Of a stretch of DNA of 64,000 nucleotides, positions 31,287-44,566 are shown piece after piece. Numbering within the stretch: position 1 is the first letter of the stretch; each line of letters starts with the position of its first letter. Both the position numbers and the translations under genes were made by a program. This DNA is from Boletus sp. NGJ (Eukaryota > Basidiomycota > Agaricomycetes > Boletales > Boletaceae), in assembly GCA_019096195.1 (NCBI GenBank), contig JAGTXK010000076.1:310001-374000 (forward strand), written 5' to 3'. The notes beneath the pieces were generated by a model. The model was not told the origin of the DNA. It searched no databases and was given only the letters and a program-made list of their open reading frames with translations.

Positions 31287-32679
31287 TTAGGAGCTGGTTA
31301 TGGACAGCTCGAAGGGGCACGCCGCAGCATCTACCTGCGCGGATGCCGTAGTCGTCGAGGGCAGACCTTGAATGTCCATCGTCAAAATGACCTCGAAGCT
31401 CACACCTAAGCGTCACAGTCCGATATTCGAATTCATCAAAATCCGCGCAAGGAAATAAGGGCAAAACTCACCGGGCCGGACTCCATTCGTGTATGTCCCT
31501 GAATTCTTGCAAGCATCATACCACGCCACCCAGGTAGGATCCGTATCATTTGGTGCGACATATGAAAAGTTGAGCGGGATTTGAATAACTGGGTATCCAT
31601 TCGCAGGGAGTGTCGCTCTTCCAAAGGAACCCGCCCCAATCTGGAAATTACTGGAGGGATACCATACCTGAGCATCGATATGGTTGAGTGTGAGAGGGAT
31701 GATATTGCTACTCGTATCGAGTTGAATATCAGCAATGGCGGGGAAGGAGAAGTTGGCTGGCGAACGTGAGAATTCTGTGGGTATTGATGCATTGAAGTCG
31801 CCCGTAGCAGCGACCAATGGAGAAGTGCTGTAAAATGAGACTCCTGGTACGCGGGGGATAGTGATAGCCAGTACGATGGCGACACTGTCGTTGTGAGACC
31901 ATGCAACAACACCATAAGTACCAAACCAACCACCGGATGGGAAGAGATGGACACTGACATGGCACACCAGGCAAAAATGAAGAACACAAGGAACTTCTTG
32001 GTGAACCATTTTGTGCCGCAAAGACCTATCTCGCCTCGGTTCCAAGCTTTCCACTTTGCACGACGCTCGTCGTTCTTGATTTCCCTCCTGCCTGATTTCG
32101 TCATCTTCTTCATTTCGGTGCGCTGCCACTCAGGTCCAAGAACGGGGACTGTAACCATTTCAAGCGGCGTATTTGCACTATCATTATCAGTGCCTTCCGC
32201 TTTGGTCGCAGCGACAGGCGCTGTGGGTGGTAGCGGGTGATAGCTGGTTTTTGTCCACGTATAACATCGACATACACACATAAAGCAAATAACAGAACTT
32301 ACGCAGGTTCCTGATGCTGTCCGATACCAAACGCATGGCTATACCTTGGACCCACGTTGTTGAAATCCGCAAAGACGTCCCAGTTTTCCGGATTTCCCGC
32401 TTCCTCTTCCTCGTCACGACCACCTTTCAGTGGCTCTTGTCTGCCCGCAGCAAAAAAGGAAGAAGCATTGTATCCTGCAGACTGGGTATTGAGCAGATCT
32501 TGCGACGTGCGAGATTGACGGTCAGCGTAGAAAGAGGACTGAGACTCTGCACGCGGCCGGGCTGCTCCCCGAGGGAGGTGGTTACTCGAGTTCGTTGGCG
32601 CGGGAGTGTCGTTGAGGGCGTCTATTGACCTGCGTGCACCGTAGAAAGAAGAAACAGCAGATTTTCTGTCGTATTCCAT
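31287..32679 (-). CDS. Type II membrane protein with LEA2-like extracellular domain
   Basis: Starts MEYDRKSAVSSFYGARRS at 32679. A cytosolic N-terminal region (~180 residues, Ser- and charge-rich) precedes a basic segment (RREIKNDERRAKWKAWNRGE). After splicing, one membrane helix FLVFFIFAWCVAIVLAITIP emerges. The extracellular part ANFSFPAIADIQLDTSSN ... LNHIDAQVWYPSSNFQIGAG has the beta-rich look of the late-embryogenesis-abundant type 2 (WHy/LEA_2) fold known from fungal and plant plasma-membrane proteins. The last exon gives GVSFEVILTMDIQGLPST and a TAA stop at 31287. Four exons join in frame with clear GT/AG sites. Function is unknown; I am sure of the topology but less sure of the domain name. 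Confidence 0.68.
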
Positions 32680-33174
32680 AGCTACCTGCCAGGCTGGGAG
32701 GCGAGAAAGGAGACGATTAGTATAAGGACAACGTTGAGCGGATGGGAAGAAGCCAACTGGCGTGGGTGTCGGGTTACGTTACACCCGTTTTAAGGTTAGG
32801 GTTTGTTTTGGGCTGAAACATCCGACAAGAACTCGATTGGGTGGGATCACCTCATCCACGGCGCAGCTTTTCGTAAAGAGCTCTAGACTTGGACACGAAG
32901 CTAATCAAACACCTGTCTATTATTCGTGTGTTGAATTCCCGACCATCAATTGCCTCGTCATGTTCCCATCTTACCAAGAAGAGATGTGTTCATGGCATAG
33001 AAAGACGTCCGAAGCTAAAGTTTCACTGTCTACAATCCAAGAATACGTCTCCGATGCTAACCAACACCTGACCCGACCTTCGCTTGGATCTCATCTACTG
33101 CTCCCCCCCTTATATCCCATGTACCGCCAGATAAAACGTACCTAGCCCACTGTGTCACCACAATGGTCTCTATT
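32680..33174. other. Intergenic, divergent promoter region
   Basis: Upstream of the LEA2-like gene and of the decayed transporter. A 127-codon frame at 32.76-33.15 kb has no recognisable domain. TATATCC near 33110 could be a relic of the transporter promoter. Confidence 0.35.
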
Positions 33175-34510
33175 CGCTCAACAACCTCATCTTCATACTC
33201 ACCCGGGTGGTTTCACTGATGACTACACCATCACTGTCCTTACATACACCCTCGGTCAACTGAGTTTTCTTGCTCACTTTGACTTGAATAACGATAGTGA
33301 CTACTACGCCAACGCCATCATGGGGACCATCAATAATAACATCTTCTCCGCAGGAGGCATCGCAGGGACACTCACTGTGGCATCCTTGTATACAGACGGA
33401 AAGGGACAATGAATGTCTCTGCTTCACTGTCGATCCACCAACTGTCAACACAACAATGTCCATCGTGGCGAGGTTGGTGACCGAGTGGGGTGCCATGAGT
33501 ATGCTTTTGGTGCTTATCTCGAATTTCTAAGCCGAAATTTCTCCCATACTGCGCGTGGGTTATTGGGAAGACGACATGGTAATTGCGCTACCCGAGACTC
33601 ACAAGAACGTCGCACTGGTTACTGACACTCTACTGGGTAGGGGTATGGATCGACCTTGGGGAATATGACTCCCCATAGTGGAGTTTCCATTGGCGTTTCC
33701 GTGAACCCGAGTCGCCTCGGCGCGTGAGACGGACAAGTCAAGCGCCAAATTTGTATGAGTGCTCACCCACCACTAGTTCATGCGAGGCCGTTACGCCGAA
33801 AGTTGGGACATTATTTCTCAACTGCACACGAATGGACAAGACATATCTTACGCAGCATTGGAATTTTATCAAATGGTGAAGCAAGCAGAGCTTGACATCG
33901 AAGCTTTTTGGGAAGAGGAGGCGGTGTCTACGAATCCTGATGAAACCATGGCATCTCACCGTAAACGCATGTAGATGGGATTAAGCAGGATTACCATCAA
34001 TGAAGATCATGATGAATGCGACATACGTCACTGTAGCAACATTGGCGAACTCGATTGTGGCTATCGTTATGGATCGCGTTGGTCACGTGCGCATCGAATA
34101 TCGCTGGTGGTGTCTGGTGGAAATCCATCAACAATCGGGCCCGCGGAGTGTACGATTGCCTAAGCCAGGAGTCTGCGACGGAAGTGCGGTACGTCGGCCC
34201 TTTGAATCGCACCGAAAATGCGCTTGACGTATTTTGTATCTTCTGTTTCATCAGTTTCTATGTTGGTGGGATCATCGATACGACGTCGTATGTCTATATC
34301 GCTGTGAGATATTCGCAACCCACGTTCACGCGCAAGGCATGGCAAAGGTTTCGATAGCAGGAACGTACCCGTCTACCATCGTTTTCCTCGTTGGACCGGC
34401 AGCGCTGGCAAAGAATACCATTTGGTTCATATCCTTTGCGGTGGTCGACTTACTGATTATGTTGCAATACTTCCCAGAGGTGACTCAGGTGAGCAAGAGC
34501 CCTCGGAAAC
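33175..34510 (+). pseudogene. Decayed MFS sugar transporter
   Basis: Islands of similarity to sugar-porter transporters appear in the right order but in different frames: INNNIFSAGGIAGTLTVASL (first transmembrane pair), SIVARLVTEWGAMSMLLVL (helix 4/5 motif), RGRYAESWDIISQLHTNGQD with EFYQMVKQAELD (central loop after helix 6), and YRCEIFATHVHAQGMA followed by a hydrophobic stretch (the PESPR/E-x-x-P-T-x-x-R-x-x-G region near the C-terminus). The typical GKxR loop is altered, frames change several times, and long transmembrane parts cannot be read. I call a dead copy of a hexose-type transporter. It lies just upstream of thioredoxin reductase on the same strand. Confidence 0.75.
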
Positions 34511-36404
<1,894 letters not shown>

Positions 36405-36882
36405 ATCAACACACTTGGATTGTCACACATCTTTGGTGTGCTTTATATCACTGGGAACCTTTCTCTCTTTGACATTTGTAGGACGCTGGTTCGTCGTGTC
36501 ATCAGGTTAACATGAGGGTTTTGTAGCACTCTAGGATTCCCACCCGCAACATATGAGTTTATTGGGTATGCAAAGTCAATGGCTATGCCTGCATTTAAAG
36601 CTGCCCTCCTTTCAGTGTTTCATAGATCTGTTGCTACTAGTAAATACATCCTCTTGATTCTTTTGTAGAGGTTTGTGTGACCATGCCCGTCACTGCCAAC
36701 AGAACACAATTGGGGTGTTTGGGAATGTGCGACCAAACCTGACAAAATACAGCCTCCGACTGTGTGCTCCTCAGATGTGGGTAATAAAATCTACATGCAT
36801 GAAGAACAAGAAAAACGCCGCATCGGAATATATGATACAATCACAAACGCAACTCCCAAGACACGAGATCGCATGGTCTTAA
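36405..36882. other. Intergenic between convergent genes
   Basis: 3' flanks of thioredoxin reductase and GTPase 2. No gene recognised. Confidence 0.45.
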
Positions 36883-38329
36883 TTACTGTACGAGGCAGCC
36901 AGAACCAGAGGATTTATCTTTCTCCTTCCCTCTCTCTTTCTCCCTCTCCCTCTCCCTCTCCCTCTCCTGCCGCATTCTCTTCAGCTCCATCATGGCAAAT
37001 TCTACTGCTTCGCGTTGTTGGCGTTCCTGCTTTTCCTGCTCCTCCCTCTCGCGTTCTTTTCTCTCGCGTTCTTTCCTCTCGCGCTCTTTCCTCTCGTGCT
37101 CATCTCTCTCTCTCTGTTGCTTCTCACGTTCCCGCCCATCGCCCTCCTGCCTCTCGTGCTCCCTTTTGTCGCGTTCCTGGGGCTCACGTTTGATAGCTAG
37201 CTCTGCTTCGGCTTGCTTACGAGCCCTACATTCTTGTTCGAACAATCGTGCTTTATGTTCAGCATCCGCTTTCTGCTTCCCCAACGCTTTCTTATACCGC
37301 CGATTCTCATTCTTGAGTCGTATATTTTCCGCTGCAGAATCTGTGACCATTCGCTCGAGGTCCTCCCGAATTCGCTCTATCTTCTCCCGCGCTTTCCTAG
37401 CCTCTTCTTGGAGTATCTCCCTCGTCTCCTCGTCTTCTGCGAGTCTTGCAGCCTCGATTCCTAGGCACAAGTCCTCTAGTGCTTCCGCGTGACATTCCTT
37501 CTGTTCGCCCAGCTCGCGCATAATGTCTGCGCCGGCAGTGGTGTCGGCGAGGTCCTTTTCCTGGTTCACCATCTCATCTTCGACAAGAAGCGTCGAGGGC
37601 TCCCGACCGACCAAGTGACGAAGAATCGCGTGTGCTGACTCCTGCGAACCGTCATGGCGAAGCATTCGAGCCCCCTTGTCCAGCGCAGGCTTGTAGAATT
37701 TTTCGTTGCTTGCGAGCTCGCGCTCTCTCGCCTCCCCCTCGTCGGGGTCTACTTTGGACCACATATTGGTCACGATGAGGACGCTCTGAAGACCAGCATC
37801 CCCACAGAGATTGCGAAAGATGTGGAAGTTCCTTCTCGATGGTCCGCCCACCTTGTTATCTGCGATGCGGTGCATATAAATCACGCCGGTGAGTCTAGCA
37901 CCTTGGCTATACCTGCATGTACAGGATTAGACTGTGGTCGAAGCAATATGTAGGTGCTTTACGAGTCAGCAAGATAGTCTGTTATCGACTTGAAGATTTT
38001 GGTCTCGCTTCGGGTGGTGTCGTCAAACCCGGGAGTATCAATCAAAGTGACAGTCTGCCCATTGAGGAAAAAATTGGACGTTTCTACGTCGACAGTGCAG
38101 CTCTCGAGCGAATCACTGACACCGAGTCTTGATCCACTTGCGACGTTGATAAACTGACGAAGATTCCTTGGTCATGTATCACGTGTCTTGTTAGGTATAA
38201 TGACCTACGGTTGATTTTCCGCTGCCAGTCGTTCCCATGACGCTATGGATAAAAGCTCATCAGAGAAGGCACCATCGAAGAGCAAGAGCTGGCGTACATA
38301 ACCCTCGTCCTTCCTTCTCCCGAAGCCAT
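36883..38329 (-). CDS. AIG1-like P-loop GTPase 2 with charged helix and CaaX-like end
   Basis: Four exons: 38298-38329 (32 nt), 38209-38242 (34 nt, the P-loop), 37963-38153 (191 nt) and 36883-37912, giving 428 residues. Start MASGEGRTRVI; Walker A VMGTTGSGKST; FINVASGS; G3 VTLIDTPGFDDTT; GVIYMHRI; G4-like VLIVTNMWSKV. After the G domain (about residue 210) comes a long coiled coil, then an Arg/Glu/Lys helix (ERKERERKERERKERE...) typical of stable single alpha-helices. The last four residues are CLVQ, which fits a farnesylation-type CaaX box. Membrane attachment by lipid is inferred. Exons 1-3 have the same lengths as in GTPase 4. Role unknown; the family is expanded in Agaricomycetes. Confidence 0.82.
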
Positions 38330-39241
38330 CAATATTTTTGAAGCTGAGGCCCACCCAGGGATTATGAGTGACTGCGACTAAGGCTAAGTGAAGAGTTCTT
38401 TGGGCAACGCTTTTATTACCAGTCGCCGTTATAGGTGCGCCATGCGCCATCCTGTAGGACGCACGCGTAGGCGTTGTTTTCATAGTATGCCTTGATCTAC
38501 CTCGAGGCTGTCCACGGTGTTTCCGCGCTGTTTTGAAATCGCAGTGTTGGTTTGGATGGAACATTTCCCATATGTCAAGCCTTGGGTGTCCTTGGCACTC
38601 GTCGTGGTGGAGCTCGTCCACTCCTCGCGATGCTAGGAACGGATTCTTGCCAATGGATAACATTAGTCACCGTGACGTCCCGGCATGCGCAGTTTCCGAT
38701 GGACTGGAAAGAACGGTACCTTCCGTCTGATCGGCGTTGTGACCTTCTTTCGCCACCATCTATTGGTCATAACTAATGGAACGGGGCCTTCCCGCCTGGT
38801 TTAACGGGTTTCCGCGCCGCACGCAAGAGATAAGCGCCTCGGGCATTTGCCAAGGGGTACATTCCCGTCGTTCGGTCATTTGCGACTGGACGAGCACCCG
38901 AATTCCGGCGATCTACTAACTCAGGTAAGCCCCCTAACCCACGCACCCCACCGTGTCCAAAAATATCGCCCTGGGAGCTCTAACGAGAATGTACTACTAG
39001 GGTGTCTTCTAGTACAGCACCATGAACACGTTGCTGAGGGTCCCGCGCGGATCTTTGCATGATCTCGAGGTTCACCTCGAGGCTCGCAACCGGGTTTAAT
39101 TCATTGAAACCACGCTTATGCCAGGTCTTCTAGTACACAGCGTGAACCAAGAACACGGCTGTTAACACGCGTCATGTGAGCGACCCAAACTCTCACTTAA
39201 CATCCACCTCTGCCCACCTCCAACGCCGCTAGCAATTGACC
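38330..39241. other. Divergent promoter region; right half is an inverted-duplicate flank
   Basis: Between the divergent GTPases 2 and 3. About 38775-39241 is the reverse-complement counterpart of 21727-22135. No gene recognised. Confidence 0.5.
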
Positions 39242-40467
39242 ATGGGCCAGTTTCTTTCAGCCATTATTAGCTATTGCATTTCTATCCTTACAGGAGCGCG
39301 ATGGCGGGGGGGAGTGAGGTTGACAGGTCGTGACGAGGAGTCTGCACAGGAGGCGGGCATATTGGTGCCATCTACGGCTCAGGCTACTAGTCCAAAGCCC
39401 ATATACATTGCGTGTGTGGCCATTCCTCATCCTTGTCGTGTTACCACCCTTAGCATCCCACCAGGATCATGGGCTCTACCGGGAGCGGAAAGACGACAGT
39501 CCGTCAATCAGTTGACCAAACTGACGAGCCATTCACTCACGATACATTTACAGTTCGTCAACTTGGCATCTGGATCTTCACTCGACGTAGGGCGAGGACT
39601 GGAGAGTTGCACCTCAGAGGTACAAGCTTCGACTCAGTTCAGCGTCGGCGAAAAACAAGTGGTTTTAATTGACACGCCGGGCTTTGGTGACACTACCCTG
39701 TCGGACAGCGACATATGGAAAACTATAGCTGCGTCATTCGTCACTAGGTAACCCCATAGCTCCGAACTTGAAGATTGGTAGGACTGACAGCAGTTGCTAC
39801 CCCCCCACTTTCTAGCCACAGGGCGGGAATCCACTTCACGGGTATCATTTTTATGCAAAGAATATCAGACGTGAAGGTATCTGGATCATCTCGACAGAGT
39901 TTCAGAATGTTCCAAGAACTCTGCGGCGAAGAGGCTTACCCCAATGTCCTCCTTGTCACCGGCATGTGGGACACGGTCACCCCAGAACTCGGCAATTCCC
40001 GATACCAGGAACTTGCGACCAAGGACATTTTCTTCAAACCGGTCCTTGAAAAGGGCGCAAGAATGATGCGTCACAACAACACGCGCGAGTCTGCGCTCGA
40101 AATCATCCGGAATCTGGTCGATATGCCGCCCGTGGTTCTTCGAATCCAGCGAGAGTTGGGAGGTGGTGTGGATATCATGCAGACATCCGTATACAAGCAG
40201 ATACGCGAGCTAATATCGGAAATGGTAGCTCAACGTCAGAAGAAGCTGGACACTTTGATTGAGGAGATGGCGGAAGCGGAGCGGGACAGGGACGAGGAGA
40301 CACAAGAAGAACTCCAGGAAGAAGTACAAGCTGCCAAGGTAGAGCTGCAAGAAGCCCAGGACAAGGCATCAAAGCTTGCGAGTGAGTATCAAGTGGAGTT
40401 GCGCAGGATTCAGGAGATGCTACGCAGGCGAAGGACGAGCGATATAAACATGCAGAGCGCGCTGTAG
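38775..40467 (+). repeat. Inverted segmental duplication, right arm
   Basis: About 1.7 kb containing GTPase 3 and ~470 bp of its upstream DNA, matching the reverse complement of 20537-22135 at high identity with scattered substitutions and small indels. Shared strings include GAGATAAGCGCC, CACTACCCTG.CGGACAGCGA and the whole C-terminal coiled-coil coding region. The two arms lie about 16.6 kb apart. Confidence 0.85.
39242..40467 (+). CDS. AIG1-like P-loop GTPase 3 (intact inverted copy of GTPase 1)
   Basis: Four exons, 39242-39411, 39465-39498 (34-nt P-loop exon), 39554-39747 and 39822-40467, sum to 347 residues. Start MGQFLSAIISYCIS; Walker A IMGSTGSGKTT; FVNLASGSSLDVG; G3 VVLIDTPGFGDTT; G4-like LLVTGMWDTV; then GARMMRHNN and a C-terminal coiled coil (RELISEMVAQRQKKLDTLIEE..., LRRRRTSDINMQSAL). 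Unlike GTPase 1, its donor after the P-loop exon is a normal GT and the frame needs no compensation. The first exon encodes a ~57-residue extension with an initial hydrophobic stretch (FLSAIISYCISILTG), absent from GTPases 2 and 4, that could be a membrane anchor. Role unknown. Confidence 0.85.
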
Positions 40468-41091
40468 GTTTTGACTGCTATTCCTATGCATAAGGTTGAG
40501 GCGCCTTTCAACGAACTGATTTGCGAACGTTACGCAACAGCAATTATAATTTGTGACAGCAAAAACGTTATATCTACGCAATGTTACATAATTTGTCGGG
40601 ATTCGAAACCTAAGTATTACACAGCTTTTGGCGCTGGCGTGGATATCGCCGCAAAACCACCGCAAAACCACCACCGGCAGCTGGCGCTGATACCTCAAGT
40701 ACCCTCCTTCTATCTCTTAACCGATGCACATCTTCGCAGCTACAGTTGCATGTACATCCGCGCTAGCCAATGATACAGTAATATTCGAGCGCTATTACTT
40801 TACCGCGGTGCCATTAACTAATAACAGGTAACAGTGGCACAAAACCACCAGTACTGTTCCTCGTCGGACGTTTCTGAGGCTATGGTGGGTTCATTTTGAT
40901 CTTCGAAACAGCAAGGACTTCGCGTGTCTCTCCTAAATGGTGATTGAACCATATTAAAGAGGTGGACCATGCCTCGCCCACGGATTACGGTTATATAAGG
41001 TGACTTGTATCCACCTTTCCAGCATTTTGCCTAACCGCCCCAGCATTACCATTCTCGAGCCTTTTTGGCTTCCTGACTCAGCAAAAGCAGT
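40468..41091. other. Intergenic between GTPases 3 and 4
   Basis: About 620 bp between same-strand genes. No gene recognised; TTATATAAGG at about 40990 is a possible TATA box of GTPase 4 (some 100 bp upstream). Confidence 0.45.
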
Positions 41092-42406
41092 ATGGCCACT
41101 CGCGAGCAAAATGTTGCGATTGCGTACGCCAGTCTCTAGCTGCCTCGGTTGATAGGATCCTGAATTTGCATCTAGCGTCATAGGAGTCAGTGGAAGCGGG
41201 AAATCAACGGTTTGTAGTCTCCCCCGAGGAAATACCCGATAGCTAACCACGAAGCATCCATCACCTAGTTTATTAATGTAGCCAGCGGATCAAACTTGCC
41301 TGTCAGCAAGTCGCTCGGAAGCTGCACCACCGAATTGGAATCATCAACGTTTTCGCTTGATGGGCGGACTGTCACATTGATTGACACTCCGGGTTTCAAC
41401 GACACTACTCAAAACGTACTATATGTTCTCAAGTTGATCAGTGATTCTTTTTCTGGACTGTAAGCACACACGCACATTTCCTGGAACACAGATACATCTT
41501 CATGAATCCACATGCAGGCATAGCCAAGCGGTCAAACTCGCTGGTGTAATTTACATGCACAGCATCACTGAGGACCGTATGGGCTGTCCATCGAGGCAAA
41601 ACTTCCACACGTTCTGCAAATTCTGTGGCGTGACCAGTCTCCGGGATGTCCTCATCGTGACCAACAAGTCGCCCGGAGAAGCGCCCAACGATGGCGAGGC
41701 AAGAGAGCACGAGTTTGCTAACAATGACGAGTTCTTCAGGCCCGCGATAGACGAGGGGGCTCGGATGCTCTACCACGATGGCTCTCAGGCATCGGCACAT
41801 GCGATCCTCCGTCACTTGATCAATCGGCAGCCCACAACTCCTCCTGTTCAAGGAGATTTGTCCGGTCAGAAAACGAATCTTACTCACACCATCGCGAGCG
41901 CAGACGCTGTTCACGAACTGACGGGCCAGGTTGAGCATCACGCAAAGGCATTTGAGGAGTTATTTCAAGGGATAAGTGTGGCAACACTTGCAGAAGACAA
42001 GGAGACCAGGGAGACGCTACAAGAAATGGCTAAGAACTCTCTAGAGAAGATAGAGCGCATTCGGTACGATCTCGAACACATGGTCACGAGTTTCGCGACA
42101 GAAAATTCCCGACTTGAAAACGAGAATCGCCGGTATAAGAACAATTACTCAGCGCAGAAGGTGGAAGCTGAATTTAGAACACGGCTGCTCAGCGAGGAGC
42201 GTAAGGCTCGGGAACTCGCAGAGGCCGAGCGAGGCCGAGCTGAAGCGCAACTGGCCGAGGAACGTGCATCATCGCAACGCCAAAGGGTGGAAAGGGAAAA
42301 TTCGAGGGACCATGTGGGTTCCAAGTTTTTGGTGTGCGGTGCTCTAATCTTCGCCTTAATCTCCGTGTCTCGGTTTGTCTTGGATGGTTCTACCTCCCTA
42401 CTTTAA
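41092..42406 (+). CDS. AIG1-like P-loop GTPase 4 with C-terminal membrane anchor
   Basis: Four exons (41092-41123, 41176-41209, 41269-41459, 41518-42406) give 381 residues. The first three are 32, 34 and 191 nt, identical in length to those of GTPase 2. Start MATREQNVAIA; Walker A VIGVSGSGKST; FINVASGSNLPVS; G3 VTLIDTPGFNDTT; GVIYMHSITEDRMG; G4-like VLIVTNKSPGE, where the usual Trp is missing. A long coiled coil follows (EELFQGISVATLAEDKETRE... and AEAERGRAEAQLAEERAS). The protein ends with the hydrophobic helix FLVCGALIFALISVSRFVL, a tail-anchor-like segment, in place of the CaaX-type end of GTPase 2. A membrane-bound, oligomerising GTPase is inferred; the role is unknown. Confidence 0.82.
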
Positions 42407-42971
42407 TCCTCGGAACGTTTCCTTATTTACTATAGTTTATTTCCTGTGTCACGTTGGCGATGCCAGATTTTGATCTTGCGCTGCGCGCTGCACTAATACG
42501 TCATTTTTCAATGCCACCAGGTGCAACACCAAAACAGGAGGCGTTATATTGGTTCGAAACAGGGTTCCGCGTTCAACGTCCAACTTGGGCTGGGAACGTG
42601 TGCCTCCTGAGTTCCGATCAGATAACATGAGGGATGTGGGGATAGTGCCTCACCGGTCTCACCTGTAACCGGTAGACCGAGCACAGGGTAGCTATGGCAA
42701 CGCGAAGGGTGTGGATAGCATGAACCAACTTTCCAGCGCCGTTCGTTCAAAGCTCATCTCGACCATACATGAAATCAAAGATTAACCAAATTATACGCAA
42801 GCCTCAAACGCACATACATAGTAGTCTGGGGGGATCGCAAGAGGTTGGATTTTTCCTCGAACTCGTTGAACGAACGCTATAGTTACAGGAATTGTTACAT
42901 CGCAACAACGATTCGAATGAGGCTATGGCTTATACCATAGAATAATCGGGTCATTCTCGTTAATCATGGAA
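42407..42971. other. Intergenic between convergent genes
   Basis: 3' flanks of GTPase 4 and the dioxygenase. No gene recognised. Confidence 0.45.
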
Positions 42972-44566
42972 TTAAGGCGAATGATACATGTCCTTGAGCC
43001 GCTTGTTCACATACTCTCCAGCAGTAATAGAGCCATACTTCGCTGGCCTGTCGGCAGACACGCAACTTGGTATGGGCTGCAAAGACAAACATGTTGATCT
43101 TTTTCGTTTCGTCGGAAAAGCCACACACCTCAATATTCACATGGTAATCTGTGCCGAAAAACAATGGGATAGAATACCGCTCCTTGCCGCTCTTGTTCAT
43201 GGCTCGGTGAACGGTGGATTTGAAGACATCATCTGTCGGACAGAGGGCTTCAGTATCCTTTGTTTCCTGAAAGGACAAAGAAGCAATACTCACTTGTCCA
43301 TAATGCAAGTTGGTCACCGATGCTGGGATGGATGACATGAATACTTGGACAAGGTCCGAAAGGTATCGCTCACTTGATGACCAATGTATCCTTGATAGCA
43401 GGTGCGTCGATCCACCGTTTCTGCGAGTTCATGACCTGAAGTGCTTGTATTCCTGGTTGCTGCCAGAGAATGGTGAAACACTAAAGGCATACATCGAGTC
43501 AATTCCTTTGCAGAAATCTTGCGCTCCGTTGAACGCTCTGACCTCGAAGCTACGGAAGAAATGAGCAAGAGTAGGAAAGAAGTGAGGAATACCAAGCACT
43601 CGGTGTGGGCCCCGATACCGGGGGTGTCGTCATCAATCTCGGGATGACCGTCCTGTAACGGATAATGCAGTGTTCTCATAATTGCTGCGGAATTCCGTGT
43701 CTGGAAACATTTGATGAGGTTTCTCGAAAGGCATGAATAGTTGCACGAAGCTATGCCTACCTTGTCATCGAAATACGTCTCAGGCAGTTCGAGAGCCAGG
43801 GCGAAAAGTGGGAACAAAACCTTACCAACGTTCACCGCTGCGTGACTGGGGGAGAGGCATGAAAAACCGAGCCTGATAATTGTAAATTCACTAGACGCAC
43901 TAGTATTCAAGGCAGGCTTCTCTGAATTCTGTACAATTGTCCGAGGGCCATACGTTGGCACCTGCCATCGCACCATCGTTTGCCCTCTTTTCATCATGCG
44001 CTTTAGCTTGAATTTCTTCCCATCCGATTTCAAAGCCTTCGTGAAAGTCCCCTTTATCGTTATTAGCCGAATCAATGTTTGAATCGAGGGGTGGACTGTA
44101 TCCTTTGAAATTGGCGACAGTCTTGTGGTGTAGCTTCGTAATGACCAATTCAGAACCGGCAACGAGCTGTACAAGGGTGGTATGATAAGAATCGTACCTT
44201 CATTTTTGTTGCCATCGGAAGACTGAAATACGTCTGCGCCGCAGCCAGAACGTTATCCAAACACGACTGGGGAATGCCATGGTTTTGTACTAGGGAGTGT
44301 ACGGTGAGGCGGGTTTGTCAGTCTTTCATGACAACAAGCGCGCACTGTAGAAAAACCCAACTCGCATACACGCATCTCTGATCTCGTATGCTGTGGACAA
44401 CTTTCCTTCTGGCGTATCACACTTGCTCAAATCTCTACGATCGAGTCGGTCGAGCGGCGCGTTTACTGGTAAATGATTGAATCATGATGCATGATCACCA
44501 GACTCACATGATCGGGATGCTGGTGAATGCGCCGTTGACACTAGCCGCAGTCTCTGCCAAAGACAT
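42972..44566 (-). CDS. 2-oxoglutarate/Fe(II) dioxygenase (isopenicillin-N-synthase-like), 11 exons
   Basis: Non-haem iron oxygenase; substrate unknown. Exons by eye: 44508-44566, 44346-44434, 44198-44289, 43901-44166, 43761-43845, 43600-43700, 43543-43549 (7 nt), 43374-43480, 43294-43322, 43129-43232 and 42972-43076. They sum to 1,044 nt (347 residues) with all phases consistent. The N-terminal DIOX_N part reads FTSIPIIDLSK ... RVGFFYIQNHGIP. The iron ligands are H229 and D231 (HTDFECFTILWQ) and H287 (STVHRAMN); 2-oxoglutarate contacts are R297 and S299 (ERYSIPLF). The C-terminus is PIPSCVSADRPAKYGSITAG. Fungal relatives act in secondary metabolism or detoxification; which applies here cannot be told. 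No cluster partner genes are visible next to it. Confidence 0.9.
43543..43549 (-). other. 7-nt micro-exon of the dioxygenase
   Basis: Minus-strand CTTCGAG between a CCGTAG acceptor (intron 43550-43599, 50 nt) and a GTCAGA donor (intron 43481-43542, 62 nt). It supplies the third base of the iron-ligand Asp codon plus Phe and Glu of HTDFE. Joining the neighbouring exons directly would lose this motif and the frame. Confidence 0.82.
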
